Positions 1 to 8,254 of a stretch of DNA of 64,000 nucleotides are shown here, piece after piece. A model generated the notes under the pieces. The model worked only from the letters and a program-made list of their open reading frames with translations, had not been told where the DNA came from and did not search any database. A program made the translations under genes and the position numbers. The stretch is from the NCBI GenBank assembly GCA_019116965.1, contig DXAT01000024.1, positions 1-64,000 on the forward strand, written 5' to 3'. This stretch comes from Candidatus Coprenecus pullistercoris (GTDB lineage Bacteria > Bacteroidota > Bacteroidia > Bacteroidales > UBA932). The stretch's first letter is position 1, and the number at the start of each line of letters is the position of its first letter.

Positions 1-8
1 TACAAGCC

Positions 9-1301
9 ATGAAAAGTTTTACTCCAACAGTGTACTCGCTGATGAATGTGGCCACGGGAAGAGTATTCCCTGATGCCGGATGGATGCTGGCCGACCCGGA
101 GTCTCCCAAGCCGTCGCTGGTGCGTGCGGTCTATCAGAAGAAGCAGATAGACGTCAAGGGCAGCGACTGGGGATTCTACCGCTTCGCAGACTGGCTGCCT
201 GTACACCGCCTGCTGCGTGATTCGGCGACAACGGTCACATACAGAAGTGAGGGACTGGCCCGTCACCTGGGTCTGGGCAATCTCTATATAGCTTTCTCAG
301 GCTACTGGCCCGAGAGAGGCGCACTGATGAAGACCTGCTCGTTCAAGGAGACCGAAGCCTATTCGGTCTGCGGCCGCCTGCCTTTGGACTGCAAGCAGAT
401 ACTTACTGTGGCTTCCGCAGGAAATACGGCCAGGGCTTTCGCCAGAGTCTGCTCTGAGAATGACATACCCCTGCTGCTATGCGTACCGGAGGACAATATC
501 GATGCTCTCTGGTTCGAGAAGCCTATCAAGGACTGCGTCAAGCTTGTCTGCGCCCCCAAGGGCAGTGATTATTTTGATGCCATAGTCCTCTCTCAGATAG
601 CAGTATCCTCAGGAATGTTCGTTGACGAGGGCGGTGCCAAGAATGTGGCCCGTCGCGACGGCATGGGTACGACCGTGCTCTCTGCCACTGTGGAGATCGG
701 CCGGATACCCGACGCCTACTTCCAGGCCATAGGCAGCGGCACAGGCGCCATTGCGGCCCGTGAGGCCAATCTTCGTCTGCTGGAGGACGGCCGCTTCGGT
801 TCTACGCAGATGAAGCTGCACACCGTGCAGAACATCCCGTTCACCCCTATGTACGATGCATGGAAAGCCGGTCAGAGAGACTTGTTGCCTTTCGACGAGG
901 ACGAGGCCCGTCAGAAGGCGGCAATGATAGACGCCAAGGTCCTTTCCAACCGCCGTCCGCCTTATTCCCTCGCCGGAGGAGTGTACGACTGTCTGAAAGA
1001 CTCATGCGGAGATGTATATGCCGTAACCAACGCAGAGATACGGCATTGTGCCGCCATGTTCAAGGAGCTTGAGGGAGTGGATATCTACTCCGCATCGGGT
1101 GCCGCGCTGGCAGGTCTGGAGCAGGCCGTGAAGATCGGTGCTGTAGACCGAAAGGATGTGATAATGCTCAATATCACAGGCGGCGGCGAGATGCATTTCA
1201 AGAAGGACTGTAAGGTACATTACCTGCAGCCGTCCCTTGTGATTTCCCCGTCAGAAGACAAAGAAAGGATTATCAGAAGTATTGAAAACCTTTTTGCTTA
1301 A
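9..1301 (+). CDS. Cysteate synthase-like PLP enzyme (threonine synthase fold)
   Basis: A 430-residue fold-type II PLP enzyme. The likely Schiff-base lysine is K113 in TCSFKE, the substrate and cofactor loop is SAGNTARAF (136-144), and the phosphate-binding glycine loop is GSGTG (242-246). The N-terminal part, with TYRSEGLA and SGYWPERGA, resembles cysteate synthase, which makes L-cysteate from O-phosphoserine and sulfite, more than ordinary threonine synthase. In Bacteroidota cysteate is the headgroup precursor of sulfonolipids, so a role in capnine or sulfobacin synthesis is inferred. The start lies only 8 bases into the window, so upstream context is missing. The next gene follows after 14 bases and may be cotranscribed. 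The alternative is a threonine synthase paralogue; the family call is firm and the substrate is not. Confidence 0.68.
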   Translation: MKSFTPTVYSLMNVATGRVFPDAGWMLADPESPKPSLVRAVYQKKQIDVKGSDWGFYRFADWLPVHRLLRDSATTVTYRSEGLARHLGLGNLYIAFSGYWPERGALMKTCSFKETEAYSVCGRLPLDCKQILTVASAGNTARAFARVCSENDIPLLLCVPEDNIDALWFEKPIKDCVKLVCAPKGSDYFDAIVLSQIAVSSGMFVDEGGAKNVARRDGMGTTVLSATVEIGRIPDAYFQAIGSGTGAIAAREANLRLLEDGRFGSTQMKLHTVQNIPFTPMYDAWKAGQRDLLPFDEDEARQKAAMIDAKVLSNRRPPYSLAGGVYDCLKDSCGDVYAVTNAEIRHCAAMFKELEGVDIYSASGAALAGLEQAVKIGAVDRKDVIMLNITGGGEMHFKKDCKVHYLQPSLVISPSEDKERIIRSIENLFA

Positions 1302-1315
1302 AATATCCAATCATT

Positions 1316-1954
1316 ATGAAACTGTTTACCGTATCTCTCGCCACAGTCCTGTGCGCCGTGGCATTGACATCCTGCAACAACGGCAATACCGGTGCCGCCA
1401 CTTCCGATAAAAGCACATCAGACATTGTAATAGAGACTATTATGAGCCGCCGCAGTGTGCGTCAGTATCAGCCCGTGGCTGTAGGACGCGACACCATGAA
1501 TACCATCCTCGAGTGCGGTATCAATGCGCCCAACGGGCAGAACCGCCAGTCCTGGGAGATCCGCGTGGTGGATTCTCCGGAATTCATCAACGGACTTACC
1601 GAACTGTATGTAGAGGCCAATCCGAAAGTTGCCGGGGACTCCACATTCAGGAATATGTTCCGCAACGCTCCCACGGTGGTTTTTATCGCGCATGATCCGT
1701 CGTACGACATGTCACAGATCGACTGCGGTCTGCTCGGAGAGAACATGATCCTCTCGGCCTGGTCTATGGGTATCGGCTCGTGCTGCTTAGGCGGACCGGT
1801 CAGGTTCATGAAATCGCCCGAGGCTGCTGAGTACCTTAAGCGTCTCGAATTCTCGGATGGCTACGAGCTGCTCTACTGTATAGGATTCGGATATCCTGCC
1901 GAAACTCCGGCCGCAAAGGACCGTGACACATCCAAAATCAGATTCATAGACTAA
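1316..1954 (+). CDS. Nitroreductase family lipoprotein
   Basis: A 212-residue protein with a lipoprotein signal peptide ending in LTSC (Cys20), followed by a nitroreductase domain. The N-terminal FMN-binding signature is visible as SRRSVRQYQP, and the segment NAPNGQNRQSWEI matches the conserved APSGxNxQPW region. A later glycine-rich stretch, SMGIGSCCLGG, is also typical. Members are FMN-dependent NAD(P)H oxidoreductases. Export with a lipid anchor is unusual for a flavin enzyme but recurs in Bacteroidales. Physiological substrate unknown. It sits 14 bases after the cysteate-synthase-like gene and 16 bases before the DUF486 gene, on the same strand. Confidence 0.85.
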   Translation: MKLFTVSLATVLCAVALTSCNNGNTGAATSDKSTSDIVIETIMSRRSVRQYQPVAVGRDTMNTILECGINAPNGQNRQSWEIRVVDSPEFINGLTELYVEANPKVAGDSTFRNMFRNAPTVVFIAHDPSYDMSQIDCGLLGENMILSAWSMGIGSCCLGGPVRFMKSPEAAEYLKRLEFSDGYELLYCIGFGYPAETPAAKDRDTSKIRFID

Positions 1955-1970
1955 GTTCCGCGGAATACTT

Positions 1971-2339
1971 ATGACAGGTTTTTATACTGTCCTGCTGCTG
2001 GTGGTGTCCAATATTTTCATGACTTTCGCATGGTATGGACACCTCAAGCTGCAGGAGATGAGACTTATTGACAACTGGCCCCTTATAGGGGTCATTCTCT
2101 TCTCTTGGGGAATAGCTCTTTTTGAATACTCCTGCCAGGTTCCGGCCAACCGCATCGGCTTTGTGGAGAACGGCGGTCCGTTTAACCTGGTTCAGCTTAA
2201 AGTGATACAGGAGGTAATATCTCTGACTGTATTCACAGTCTTTACTCTTATAGTGTTCAAGGGTGAGGCATTTCACTGGAACCACCTCGCCGCTTTCGGC
2301 TGTCTGATACTGGCGGTGTACTTCGTCTTTATGAAATAG
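1971..2339 (+). CDS. DUF486 family small membrane protein (DMT-like)
   Basis: A 122-residue integral membrane protein with four hydrophobic segments, at about residues 4-22, 36-52, 72-92 and 104-121. The motifs TFAWYGHL, FEYSCQVPANRIG and FNLVQLKVIQEVISL are characteristic of the DUF486 family, which is related to small drug/metabolite transporter proteins. Transport activity and substrate are unknown. Its stop lies one base before the stop of the convergent transglutaminase-like gene, leaving no room for a separate terminator. Confidence 0.85.
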   Translation: MTGFYTVLLLVVSNIFMTFAWYGHLKLQEMRLIDNWPLIGVILFSWGIALFEYSCQVPANRIGFVENGGPFNLVQLKVIQEVISLTVFTVFTLIVFKGEAFHWNHLAAFGCLILAVYFVFMK

Positions 2340-2340
2340 A

Positions 2341-3717
2341 TCAACGGACTGTATACTGGAGACAGTACTCATATCTGTCGCTGTCTCCAGACTGAACAGC
2401 CAATATAAGCGAGCCTTCATTTTCGGGAGACACAGTTATAGTAATAGTTCCGGATATCGGGTCTTTTGCCCAGTCTCTCAGCCATCTGCCTTCATTTATT
2501 ATAGCCCATTGCGCATCGGTATGCGGACGCAGGGTGAAAGTGTACTCACGGCCACGGTACAATACTTCGTTGAACGGTATGTCTGTCATATCGCAGTCGT
2601 TGTTGAAATCGTAAAATACCGGAAGCGACTTGACCTCACCGGATCTTACCTGAGACAGCAGTTTTCTCCCGTCTATGCCAAGACTTTTCATCCGTCGTAT
2701 GTCGGCGTTTCTCAGGCGGGCAATCTCAGGCATGGCAAGTGGATCAGCTTCCTGGAGCCTTGCAAGATCATACGCCGTAGGCTGAGCAACCTCATATTGG
2801 AGGAAACTCCAGTACGAACCGTCTCCTTTCTTTATACTCAGAGTAAGGTCTCCTGCAACTGAGGGTACGAAACACATACTGTAGATGCCTGTGCTGTAGT
2901 CCACACTCCACTCGTCGTATATGTTTTCATTGACGAGGACGATATCGCATTCGTCGAGCTTTCCGAATGAGAAACAGTATTCCTGTCCTATCCTCAGAGT
3001 ATTTTCAAAGGGTATGTTCTTGAGGATGACCTTGTCTGCAGCATTATCGTTGAGCTGTGGCATGCTGACCCTGTCTGAAAGGCAACCCATGAGCATCTGA
3101 CGGGCGTCATATCCGTATTGTCCCCATATAGGCCTGATATCGGGCAGAGAAAGGAACTGCTGTCGGGTAATAGGCCTGTCAATCAGCTGAAACATCTCAT
3201 CATCCGGATAATGGCTGAAAATCATCCAGTACGGATCCACATGGAACCAGGACATGTCATTGTCGCTGCGTATGAATGTGTTACCGTCCACAGCTCCGGC
3301 TCCCCATGTCGGATCCACGAGTATGCCGGTTCCCTCGCCTTCTGTTACGACAAATATCCAGGCATGTCCGGTCTCCTCACCCATTGTCTCCTTGGTATCT
3401 CCGCTTATAATGAATACCTTGATGCCCAACGGTTCCGCCAATCGGTAAAACAGCTCGCAGTAAGCCTGACATACTCCTCTCTGATTGTCCCAGCATTCGT
3501 CCGCAGTATATATGCTGTACGATGTGTCATAGCTGATATTGGCGCACAGCCATCTGTATATGGCCCTTGCCTTGTCATATTTCGTATTGCATCCGGCCGT
3601 TATCTGTGCCGCCACATCCGAATAATCGTATCTGGTATCAGAGACAGCAGCCTTCCCGCGGCATACATATACCGACAGAGCTATTATAAGGCCTATACAA
3701 GAGATTCTTAAATGCAT
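2341..3717 (-). CDS. Secreted transglutaminase-like domain protein
   Basis: A 458-residue protein with an N-terminal hydrophobic export segment. A transglutaminase-core domain occupies roughly residues 30-170, with a papain-like triad: Cys83 in RGVCQAYCELF, His118 in GHAWIFV and Asp135 in LVDPTWGAG. The spacing and sequence match secreted bacterial transglutaminase/protease-like proteins. The C-terminal half has no obvious catalytic motif; it looks like repeated beta-rich modules, with similar FxxTLR / FxxxLRxGxEYxF segments. It is probably periplasmic or surface exposed, acting as a protease, peptide cyclase or cross-linker, but the substrate cannot be read from sequence. It is convergent with the DUF486 gene and transcribed alone. 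Confidence 0.8.
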   Translation of the reverse strand: MHLRISCIGLIIALSVYVCRGKAAVSDTRYDYSDVAAQITAGCNTKYDKARAIYRWLCANISYDTSYSIYTADECWDNQRGVCQAYCELFYRLAEPLGIKVFIISGDTKETMGEETGHAWIFVVTEGEGTGILVDPTWGAGAVDGNTFIRSDNDMSWFHVDPYWMIFSHYPDDEMFQLIDRPITRQQFLSLPDIRPIWGQYGYDARQMLMGCLSDRVSMPQLNDNAADKVILKNIPFENTLRIGQEYCFSFGKLDECDIVLVNENIYDEWSVDYSTGIYSMCFVPSVAGDLTLSIKKGDGSYWSFLQYEVAQPTAYDLARLQEADPLAMPEIARLRNADIRRMKSLGIDGRKLLSQVRSGEVKSLPVFYDFNNDCDMTDIPFNEVLYRGREYTFTLRPHTDAQWAIINEGRWLRDWAKDPISGTITITVSPENEGSLILAVQSGDSDRYEYCLQYTVR

Positions 3718-3747
3718 GACTGTAGTTTTTCATAATTCTGTCAGGTA

Positions 3748-4302
3748 CTATCTGACCCAGGCCTCGATACTGTTCCTTGATGCACCGTTGAGCAACTTGC
3801 CGCCCTGCCAGTTCAGATCAGGGTATTCCTTCTTGAGCTGAGCTGCCGAGTTGGCTATGCCGCTGCCGCCCGATGTGGCGAAGGGAATCACAGTCTTGCC
3901 GGAGAAATCGTAAGTATCCAAGAATGTGTTCACAACTCTCGGTGCGAGGTTCCACCATATAGGGAAGCCGATGTAGATTGTATCATAGCTATCCGCGTCT
4001 TTTAAACCGGCTTTGATAGCAGGACGGGATTTACTGTCGTTCATCTCCATGGAACTGCGGGATGTTTTGTCAGTCCAGTCGAGATCTGCTGCCGTGTACT
4101 CCTGTACCGGCGTAATCTCGTAGAGATCTCCACCGGTGGTTTCTGCAATCATCACTGCTACCCTCTCAGTGATTCCGGTGGCTGAGAAGTAGGCCACAAG
4201 TGTCTTTTTTCCGTTCATAGTTTGCTGATTCTGAGCACCGGCTGACAGGCATACAGCCGCAGCCGCTGCAATGGTTAAAATAATATGTTTCATTTCTGCC
4301 AT
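3748..4302 (-). CDS. Exported flavodoxin family protein
   Basis: A 184-residue protein with a signal peptide ending near AGAQN, followed by a flavodoxin fold. The FMN phosphate loop appears as YFSATGITERVA, and the isoalloxazine-side loop as YIGFPIWWNLAPRVVNTFL. The family binds FMN noncovalently and carries electrons. A secreted flavodoxin is common in gut Bacteroidales, but its partner is unknown. The start could be the annotated ATG or the ATG three codons downstream (4293), which better begins a signal peptide. A promoter-like TAATTTTG lies on the minus strand just upstream (4320-4313), which predicts a very short leader. Confidence 0.85.
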   Translation of the reverse strand: MAEMKHIILTIAAAAAVCLSAGAQNQQTMNGKKTLVAYFSATGITERVAVMIAETTGGDLYEITPVQEYTAADLDWTDKTSRSSMEMNDSKSRPAIKAGLKDADSYDTIYIGFPIWWNLAPRVVNTFLDTYDFSGKTVIPFATSGGSGIANSAAQLKKEYPDLNWQGGKLLNGASRNSIEAWVR

Positions 4303-4312
4303 GATTTCAATG

Positions 4313-4320
4313 CAAAATTA
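4313..4320 (-). promoter_or_regulatory. -7 promoter element of the flavodoxin gene
   Basis: The minus strand reads TAATTTTG, a match to the Bacteroidota -7 consensus TAnnTTTG. It lies about 11-20 bases before the flavodoxin start codon. No clear TTTG -33 partner is visible, so it is a moderate call. Confidence 0.5.
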
Positions 4321-4383
4321 CAATATCAAGTCTACGGTCTGATAACCATAAATACAGAATATCCGACCGGTATTACCGTTATG

Positions 4384-4929
4384 TCAGGATTCCAGGAACT
4401 CATGCAGCGCGGTGCCTCCGTCGATGGAGGGACAGAACTCCTCAAGGACATTGAACATAGGGCCGCCGTATATTCCGATGCCCGCTTTCAGAGTGGCGAG
4501 TACGCATACATCACCTGCAATGCCGCACAAGTCGATTTTTTCTATCTCCATCCGACGGATAAGGAAATCCAGATGTCTGGCTGATGTCAGATTGCGGAAG
4601 ATAGAATATTCCTCTACATTTTTCTTGTCCCCTTTCTTGAATATCTCAACTTTCCCGCCTGTAGCATACAGCGCTTCCATCAGCGGTGGGTAGACAGCCG
4701 CTCCGACCGTATGCTGAATGCAGTGCGCAGGCCACTGTCCTCCGTTTTCCACAAAAGAACAGTGGCTGAAAGGATGCCAGTCGACAGTCACGACCTTGCA
4801 CCTGTACTCTCCATCAGCCTCCTTGACATACCGTGCCAAGGCATCCATACTGCCGGCCGCACCGTCAACTTTCAGGCTCCCGCTTATAAAATCCATCTGC
4901 GGGTCTATAATCATCAGCATCCTGTTCAT
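4384..4929 (-). CDS. pncA: Nicotinamidase (isochorismatase family)
   Basis: A 181-residue cysteine hydrolase converting nicotinamide to nicotinate for NAD salvage. The catalytic triad is visible: Asp9 (MIIDPQMDF), a lysine at 98-99 (EIFKKGDKK) and Cys142 (GIAGDVCVLATL). The metal site is Asp50, His52 and His56 (TVDWHPFSH). The block GGQWPAHCIQHTVGA is characteristic of nicotinamidases rather than generic isochorismatases. The open frame extends 23 codons upstream, but that extension is poorly conserved in appearance and overlaps the promoter region. The ATG at 4929 is preceded by AAGGA and directly begins the conserved domain. It could act with the pncB product encoded near 55 kb. Confidence 0.85.
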   Translation of the reverse strand: MNRMLMIIDPQMDFISGSLKVDGAAGSMDALARYVKEADGEYRCKVVTVDWHPFSHCSFVENGGQWPAHCIQHTVGAAVYPPLMEALYATGGKVEIFKKGDKKNVEEYSIFRNLTSARHLDFLIRRMEIEKIDLCGIAGDVCVLATLKAGIGIYGGPMFNVLEEFCPSIDGGTALHEFLES

Positions 4930-4949
4930 ATTCCTTGTATTTTCAATCT

Positions 4950-4957
4950 CAAATGTA
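4950..4957 (-). promoter_or_regulatory. -7 promoter element of pncA
   Basis: The minus strand reads TACATTTG, matching TAnnTTTG, 20-28 bases before the chosen ATG at 4929. It supports that start over the longer reading frame, which would begin upstream of the transcript. Confidence 0.5.
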
Positions 4958-5007
4958 TTAAAAACTGTGACAATACAGATAAAAATTTTTAAAATCAAAT
5001 ATTTTTC

Positions 5008-5015
5008 TATCTTTG
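5008..5015 (+). promoter_or_regulatory. -7 promoter element of tRNA-Arg
   Basis: TATCTTTG is a perfect TAnnTTTG match in an AT-rich stretch, about 77 bases before the mature tRNA 5' end. This implies a transcribed leader of roughly 70 bases. The -33 region is T-rich but has no exact TTTG. Confidence 0.6.
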
Positions 5016-5091
5016 CAGCCGCATTCGGGAAACAGGCGACGCCAGTACCCCAAACGGTATATCATGCGTGAGAGCCCATCCGAATGACTCC

Positions 5092-5165
5092 GGCCCGGTA
5101 GCTCAGCTGGATAGAGCAACAGCCTTCTAAGCTGTGGGTCTTGGGTTCGAATCCCAACCGGGTCA
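5092..5165 (+). tRNA. tRNA-Arg (anticodon TCT)
   Basis: A 74-base cloverleaf. The acceptor arms 5092-5098 and 5158-5164 pair over 7 bp with one G-T wobble. The D stem is GCTC/GAGC and the anticodon stem ACAGC/GCTGT, with loop CTTCTAA giving anticodon TCT at 5126-5128. The T stem is TTGGG/CCCAA around TTCGAAT, and the discriminator is A5165. The CCA end is not encoded. It decodes AGA and AGG arginine codons. Confidence 0.97.
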
Positions 5166-5180
5166 CTATATAAGCAGTAT

Positions 5181-5204
5181 GCCGGATGAAAGTCCGGCTT
5201 TTTT
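5181..5204 (+). terminator. Rho-independent terminator after tRNA-Arg
   Basis: GCCGGA and TCCGGC form a 6-bp GC-rich stem with a 6-base loop, followed by a run of six T on the plus strand, 16 bases after the tRNA. It is oriented only for the plus strand, because the minus strand has no T tract after the stem. Confidence 0.85.
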
Positions 5205-5225
5205 GTATTCTGAAGCGTCTTTCTG

Positions 5226-5963
5226 TCAGTCCTTTTTGTTGAGACGGTCCTTCATGGAGGCGATGAAGGCCGAGCTGATAATACCGGTGGGGATGGCCAG
5301 CATGGCTATGCCGACGAAACTGATGAAGGCGCAGAGAATGCGGCCTATGGGCGTTACAGGATAGATGTCTCCGTAACCCACTGTGGTGAATGTTATGACG
5401 GCCCACCACATGCTGTCACCGATGTTCTTGAAGACTTCGGGCTGCGCTCCCTTCTCCACAAAGTAGACTAATATCGCGGAGAAACAGATGATAATCAGAC
5501 AGGCGGTAAACGCCGTCAGAAGCTCGGAACGCACTGACTTCATCACCTTCAGGATAAGCTGGAAGGCTGTCGAATATCGTATCAGCTTGAACACCACGAA
5601 GACATACGGCAGGATGATGATGTGGACGATCTCGGTGTCCCAGTAAAAATAGGTCATCACAAACGGAATGACCGCCACCAGATCCACCAGCCCGTAGAAG
5701 GAGAATATGTACTTCAGGCGGCTGCGGTACGCCGGCAGGTCCGGATAAAGCGCGGGTGCGGAATAAATCCGAAGCACGTACTCTATCAGGAATACCAGCG
5801 AGGCAAAATGTATGAAGCTCTGGAACAGCCAGCTGTACTGCTGGAACTCCTTGAATGACGACAGTACCACCGATGCGATGGACAGCATAATGAAAAGCAT
5901 GGCGATAAAGCGCACCGCCTTGCTTCTCAAAAATCCCTGTACAATATCAATATGTTTTCTCAT
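5226..5963 (-). CDS. Voltage-gated-type potassium channel (ion transporter family)
   Basis: A 245-residue membrane protein with six hydrophobic segments, a pore helix and the potassium selectivity filter TVGYGD (194-199) between the last two segments. The S4-like region (about 113-145) carries only a few basic residues, so strong voltage sensing is uncertain. It is a member of the six-helix VIC/Kv-like bacterial channel family and would work as an inner-membrane tetramer. It is monocistronic, between the tRNA terminator and the serpin terminator. A TATCTTTG element ends about eight bases before the start codon, predicting an almost leaderless transcript. Confidence 0.88.
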   Translation of the reverse strand: MRKHIDIVQGFLRSKAVRFIAMLFIMLSIASVVLSSFKEFQQYSWLFQSFIHFASLVFLIEYVLRIYSAPALYPDLPAYRSRLKYIFSFYGLVDLVAVIPFVMTYFYWDTEIVHIIILPYVFVVFKLIRYSTAFQLILKVMKSVRSELLTAFTACLIIICFSAILVYFVEKGAQPEVFKNIGDSMWWAVITFTTVGYGDIYPVTPIGRILCAFISFVGIAMLAIPTGIISSAFIASMKDRLNKKD

Positions 5964-5970
5964 AGCTGTA

Positions 5971-5978
5971 CAAAGATA
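5971..5978 (-). promoter_or_regulatory. -7 promoter element of the ion channel gene
   Basis: The minus strand reads TATCTTTG, a perfect TAnnTTTG match ending 8 bases before the ATG at 5963. Transcription would begin within a few bases of the start codon. Confidence 0.6.
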
Positions 5979-6000
5979 CCGATTTTTACGATAATAAAAA

Positions 6001-6024
6001 AGCCGGTTGGGGGTCCAGCCGGCT
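6001..6024 (-). terminator. Terminator of the lysine-fermentation/serpin operon
   Basis: AGCCGG and CCGGCT form a 6-bp stem. On the minus strand it is followed by a T run (the A run at 5995-6000), about 25 bases after the serpin stop codon. T residues also flank it on the plus strand, so it could work in both directions, but only the minus-strand operon ends here. Confidence 0.8.
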
Positions 6025-6049
6025 TTTATGTGCGGAATCTGTGACAGGG

Positions 6050-7228
6050 TTACAGGTTGCGGACCAGGCCCATGAACAGGACGGTACCGGAGATGCGCTC
6101 GCGGATGAGGAATACGAACGGACGGTCTACTGTAAAGCGGACAGGTTCCGGATTGAGGGAGGCACGCATTACAGCCACTGATGTGACTGCCGCAGCCTCG
6201 GAGCCTTCCTCGTTGACCTCGATGAAAGCCTTCTGCTTCACCTCACCTATCATCAGAGGTTCTTTCGACATGCCTGAGAAATCCGCCGATGCCGTGAAAG
6301 CCTCGCCCATTCCAAGCCGCTGCAGGGCGCTATTCAGTGAGATATCGTATTCGGCCTTGAATGCGGGTAAAGTTACTCTGAGCCTATCCGGAGTATGCAG
6401 CGAATCGGCTACAGTGCTGAACTCATCGAGGCGGGCCGCCACTTCATCAACGGACAATCCTTCCGCGGGAAGGTATATATCCATCACGAAAGTACCGTCA
6501 CCGTAAGGAAGCTCGAGCATGGAGACTTCGGAACCGAAGTAGCAGGGAAAACTATGACCGGTCTGATGCATGAACTTTACCTGGGTATCGGCTCTGTCTC
6601 CGTGGAATATTCCTTCTTCGGAGAAGTCCGGATTGAACGGTACGGCCCACAGACCTTTGAAATAGATGGCGTTGAGCAGATACATCCTGATATTAGGGTC
6701 TATTCCGTCTATTATCTTGTCTATGCGGCCCGCGGTATTCTCCGAGCACCACTGATTGATTATTGATGATGAAGCCGGGTCGGAAAAATCCAAATTAGCC
6801 ACTTTGGCGTCATAATAAACGGAAGCATCCTTGCAGAATCCGGTGTTTAGAACGAAGTCATCCGAGGCCCAGATACTGTTTGCTGCATTGAGCACTACCG
6901 ATGTATCGTTGTTGAGGTAATCGAGAACGCTGCGGTTATACTCATTGAGTTCCTTTACAGAAGCGCTGTCAAAACCGAGCGCGTCAAGCATAGCCTGCTG
7001 AGTGGTGCCGTTGGCTCCGGCCGCTGTCAGGGACAGTGCCATGGATGCGCTCAGAGGAGAGATGAACACTAAGTCCGAGCTGTCATTTGAGACAACATCG
7101 TCGAACAGCCTGTATGCAAAGCTCTGGCTGTGGCTTGTCAGTGAACCGGGTGCTGATGGCACCGGTGTGCCGCATGAAGCGACTGCCATCACCGGGACAA
7201 GCATGATGGAGAACAATGACTTTTTCAT
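6050..7228 (-). CDS. Serpin-family protease inhibitor lipoprotein
   Basis: A 392-residue serpin with a lipoprotein signal peptide (VASC, Cys19). Family blocks are clear: FISPLSASMALSL near the N-terminus, NAIYFKGLWAVPF in the middle and RPFVFLIRERISGTVLFMG at the C-terminus. The reactive-loop hinge EEGSEAAAVT has the small-residue pattern of inhibitory serpins, so it should trap a serine or cysteine protease. Counting from the hinge puts P1 at Ala in MRAS, or Arg just before it, so the target is not certain. Its ATG overlaps the etfA stop (TAATG), so translation is coupled to the end of the butyrate operon. The likely location is the outer membrane or cell surface. The metabolic link is not obvious. 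Confidence 0.92.
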   Translation of the reverse strand: MKKSLFSIMLVPVMAVASCGTPVPSAPGSLTSHSQSFAYRLFDDVVSNDSSDLVFISPLSASMALSLTAAGANGTTQQAMLDALGFDSASVKELNEYNRSVLDYLNNDTSVVLNAANSIWASDDFVLNTGFCKDASVYYDAKVANLDFSDPASSSIINQWCSENTAGRIDKIIDGIDPNIRMYLLNAIYFKGLWAVPFNPDFSEEGIFHGDRADTQVKFMHQTGHSFPCYFGSEVSMLELPYGDGTFVMDIYLPAEGLSVDEVAARLDEFSTVADSLHTPDRLRVTLPAFKAEYDISLNSALQRLGMGEAFTASADFSGMSKEPLMIGEVKQKAFIEVNEEGSEAAAVTSVAVMRASLNPEPVRFTVDRPFVFLIRERISGTVLFMGLVRNL

Positions 7229-8244
7229 TATTTCTGCATTTCTTTTCTGAGTCTTTCAGTAAGCAGAGGCACGATCTTGTTGACATCTCCAACAATACCC
7301 ACATCGGCGACACTGAAAATAGGCGCGAATTTGTCCTTGTTCACGGCGATGATGAAGTCGGACTCCTCCATACCCGCAAGGTGCTGTATTGCGCCGGAGA
7401 TACCGAGGGCGAGGTACAGGTTGGGGCGGACTGTCTTGCCGGTCTGGCCCACCTGACGGTCATGAGGCATGATGCCGGCATCGACCATAGCCCTTGATGC
7501 CGACACTTCTGCTCCGAGAGTACCGGCCAGTTCCTCAAGTCGGGCAAAGCCTTCCTTACATCCGACTCCACGGCCTCCTGATACGAGAATCTTGGCTTCA
7601 GAGATATCTATCCTGTTCTTTTCTTCCTTGACCTCTTCAAGAAGTCTTATCCTGAACCTTGAAGAATCAAATTTGGTCTCAAAACGCACTATGGAACCTG
7701 TACGGCCAGGCTCCGGACTGCGTTTAGCCATAACACCGGGACGGACTGTGGACATCTGGGGACGGTGCTCGGTACACATAATGGTGGCCATCAGGTTGCC
7801 GCCGAAAGCGGGACGGGTCATCATCAGCTGCTTGTCCTCGGATATCTCCAGCTTGGTGCAGTCAGCGGTAAGACCGGTTGCCAAACGGGCCGAGAGCCTG
7901 GGTGCGAGGTCACGGCCTATGGTCGTAGCTCCGAAAAGCACTATATTGGGGCGTACCGCATCGATAATCTGGGATACAGCCTGCGCATATTCCTCCGTCA
8001 GATAGTCCTTCAGTTCCGGATGATCTGTAACCACCACCTCGTCAGCTCCGTACTCGAAAAGAGGCTGGATAAGATGCTCGACATTATATCCGGCGAGAAT
8101 AGCCACTACCTTCTCTCCAAGACTGTCAGCCAGGTCACGTGCCTTGCCTATGAGCTCGAGAGCTACAGACTGGATAACACCGCCTCTCTGCTCTGCGAAC
8201 ACATATACGTTCTTATAATCACTTTTATTATTCATATTGCTCAA
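7228..8244 (-). CDS. etfA: Electron transfer flavoprotein subunit alpha
   Basis: A 338-residue EtfA. The C-terminal FAD-binding domain is clear, with SGGRGVG, SRAMVDAG, RQVGQTGKTV, LALGISGAIQH and a closing INKD-like NKDKFAPIF stretch. With EtfB it accepts electrons for, or donates them to, butyryl-CoA dehydrogenase; in lysine and butyrate fermenters this complex often bifurcates electrons from NADH to crotonyl-CoA and ferredoxin. Gene order bcd-etfB-etfA supports that role, but bifurcation itself is inferred. It lies 10 bases after etfB and overlaps the serpin start by one base. Confidence 0.95.
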   Translation of the reverse strand: MSNMNNKSDYKNVYVFAEQRGGVIQSVALELIGKARDLADSLGEKVVAILAGYNVEHLIQPLFEYGADEVVVTDHPELKDYLTEEYAQAVSQIIDAVRPNIVLFGATTIGRDLAPRLSARLATGLTADCTKLEISEDKQLMMTRPAFGGNLMATIMCTEHRPQMSTVRPGVMAKRSPEPGRTGSIVRFETKFDSSRFRIRLLEEVKEEKNRIDISEAKILVSGGRGVGCKEGFARLEELAGTLGAEVSASRAMVDAGIMPHDRQVGQTGKTVRPNLYLALGISGAIQHLAGMEESDFIIAVNKDKFAPIFSVADVGIVGDVNKIVPLLTERLRKEMQK

Positions 8245-8254
8245 ATTTACGGTG

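Noticed and set aside
5092..5165. Integration site of a mobile element at tRNA-Arg
   Set aside because: No integrase, no repeat of the tRNA 3' end and no transposase gene is seen; the flanking genes are ordinary.
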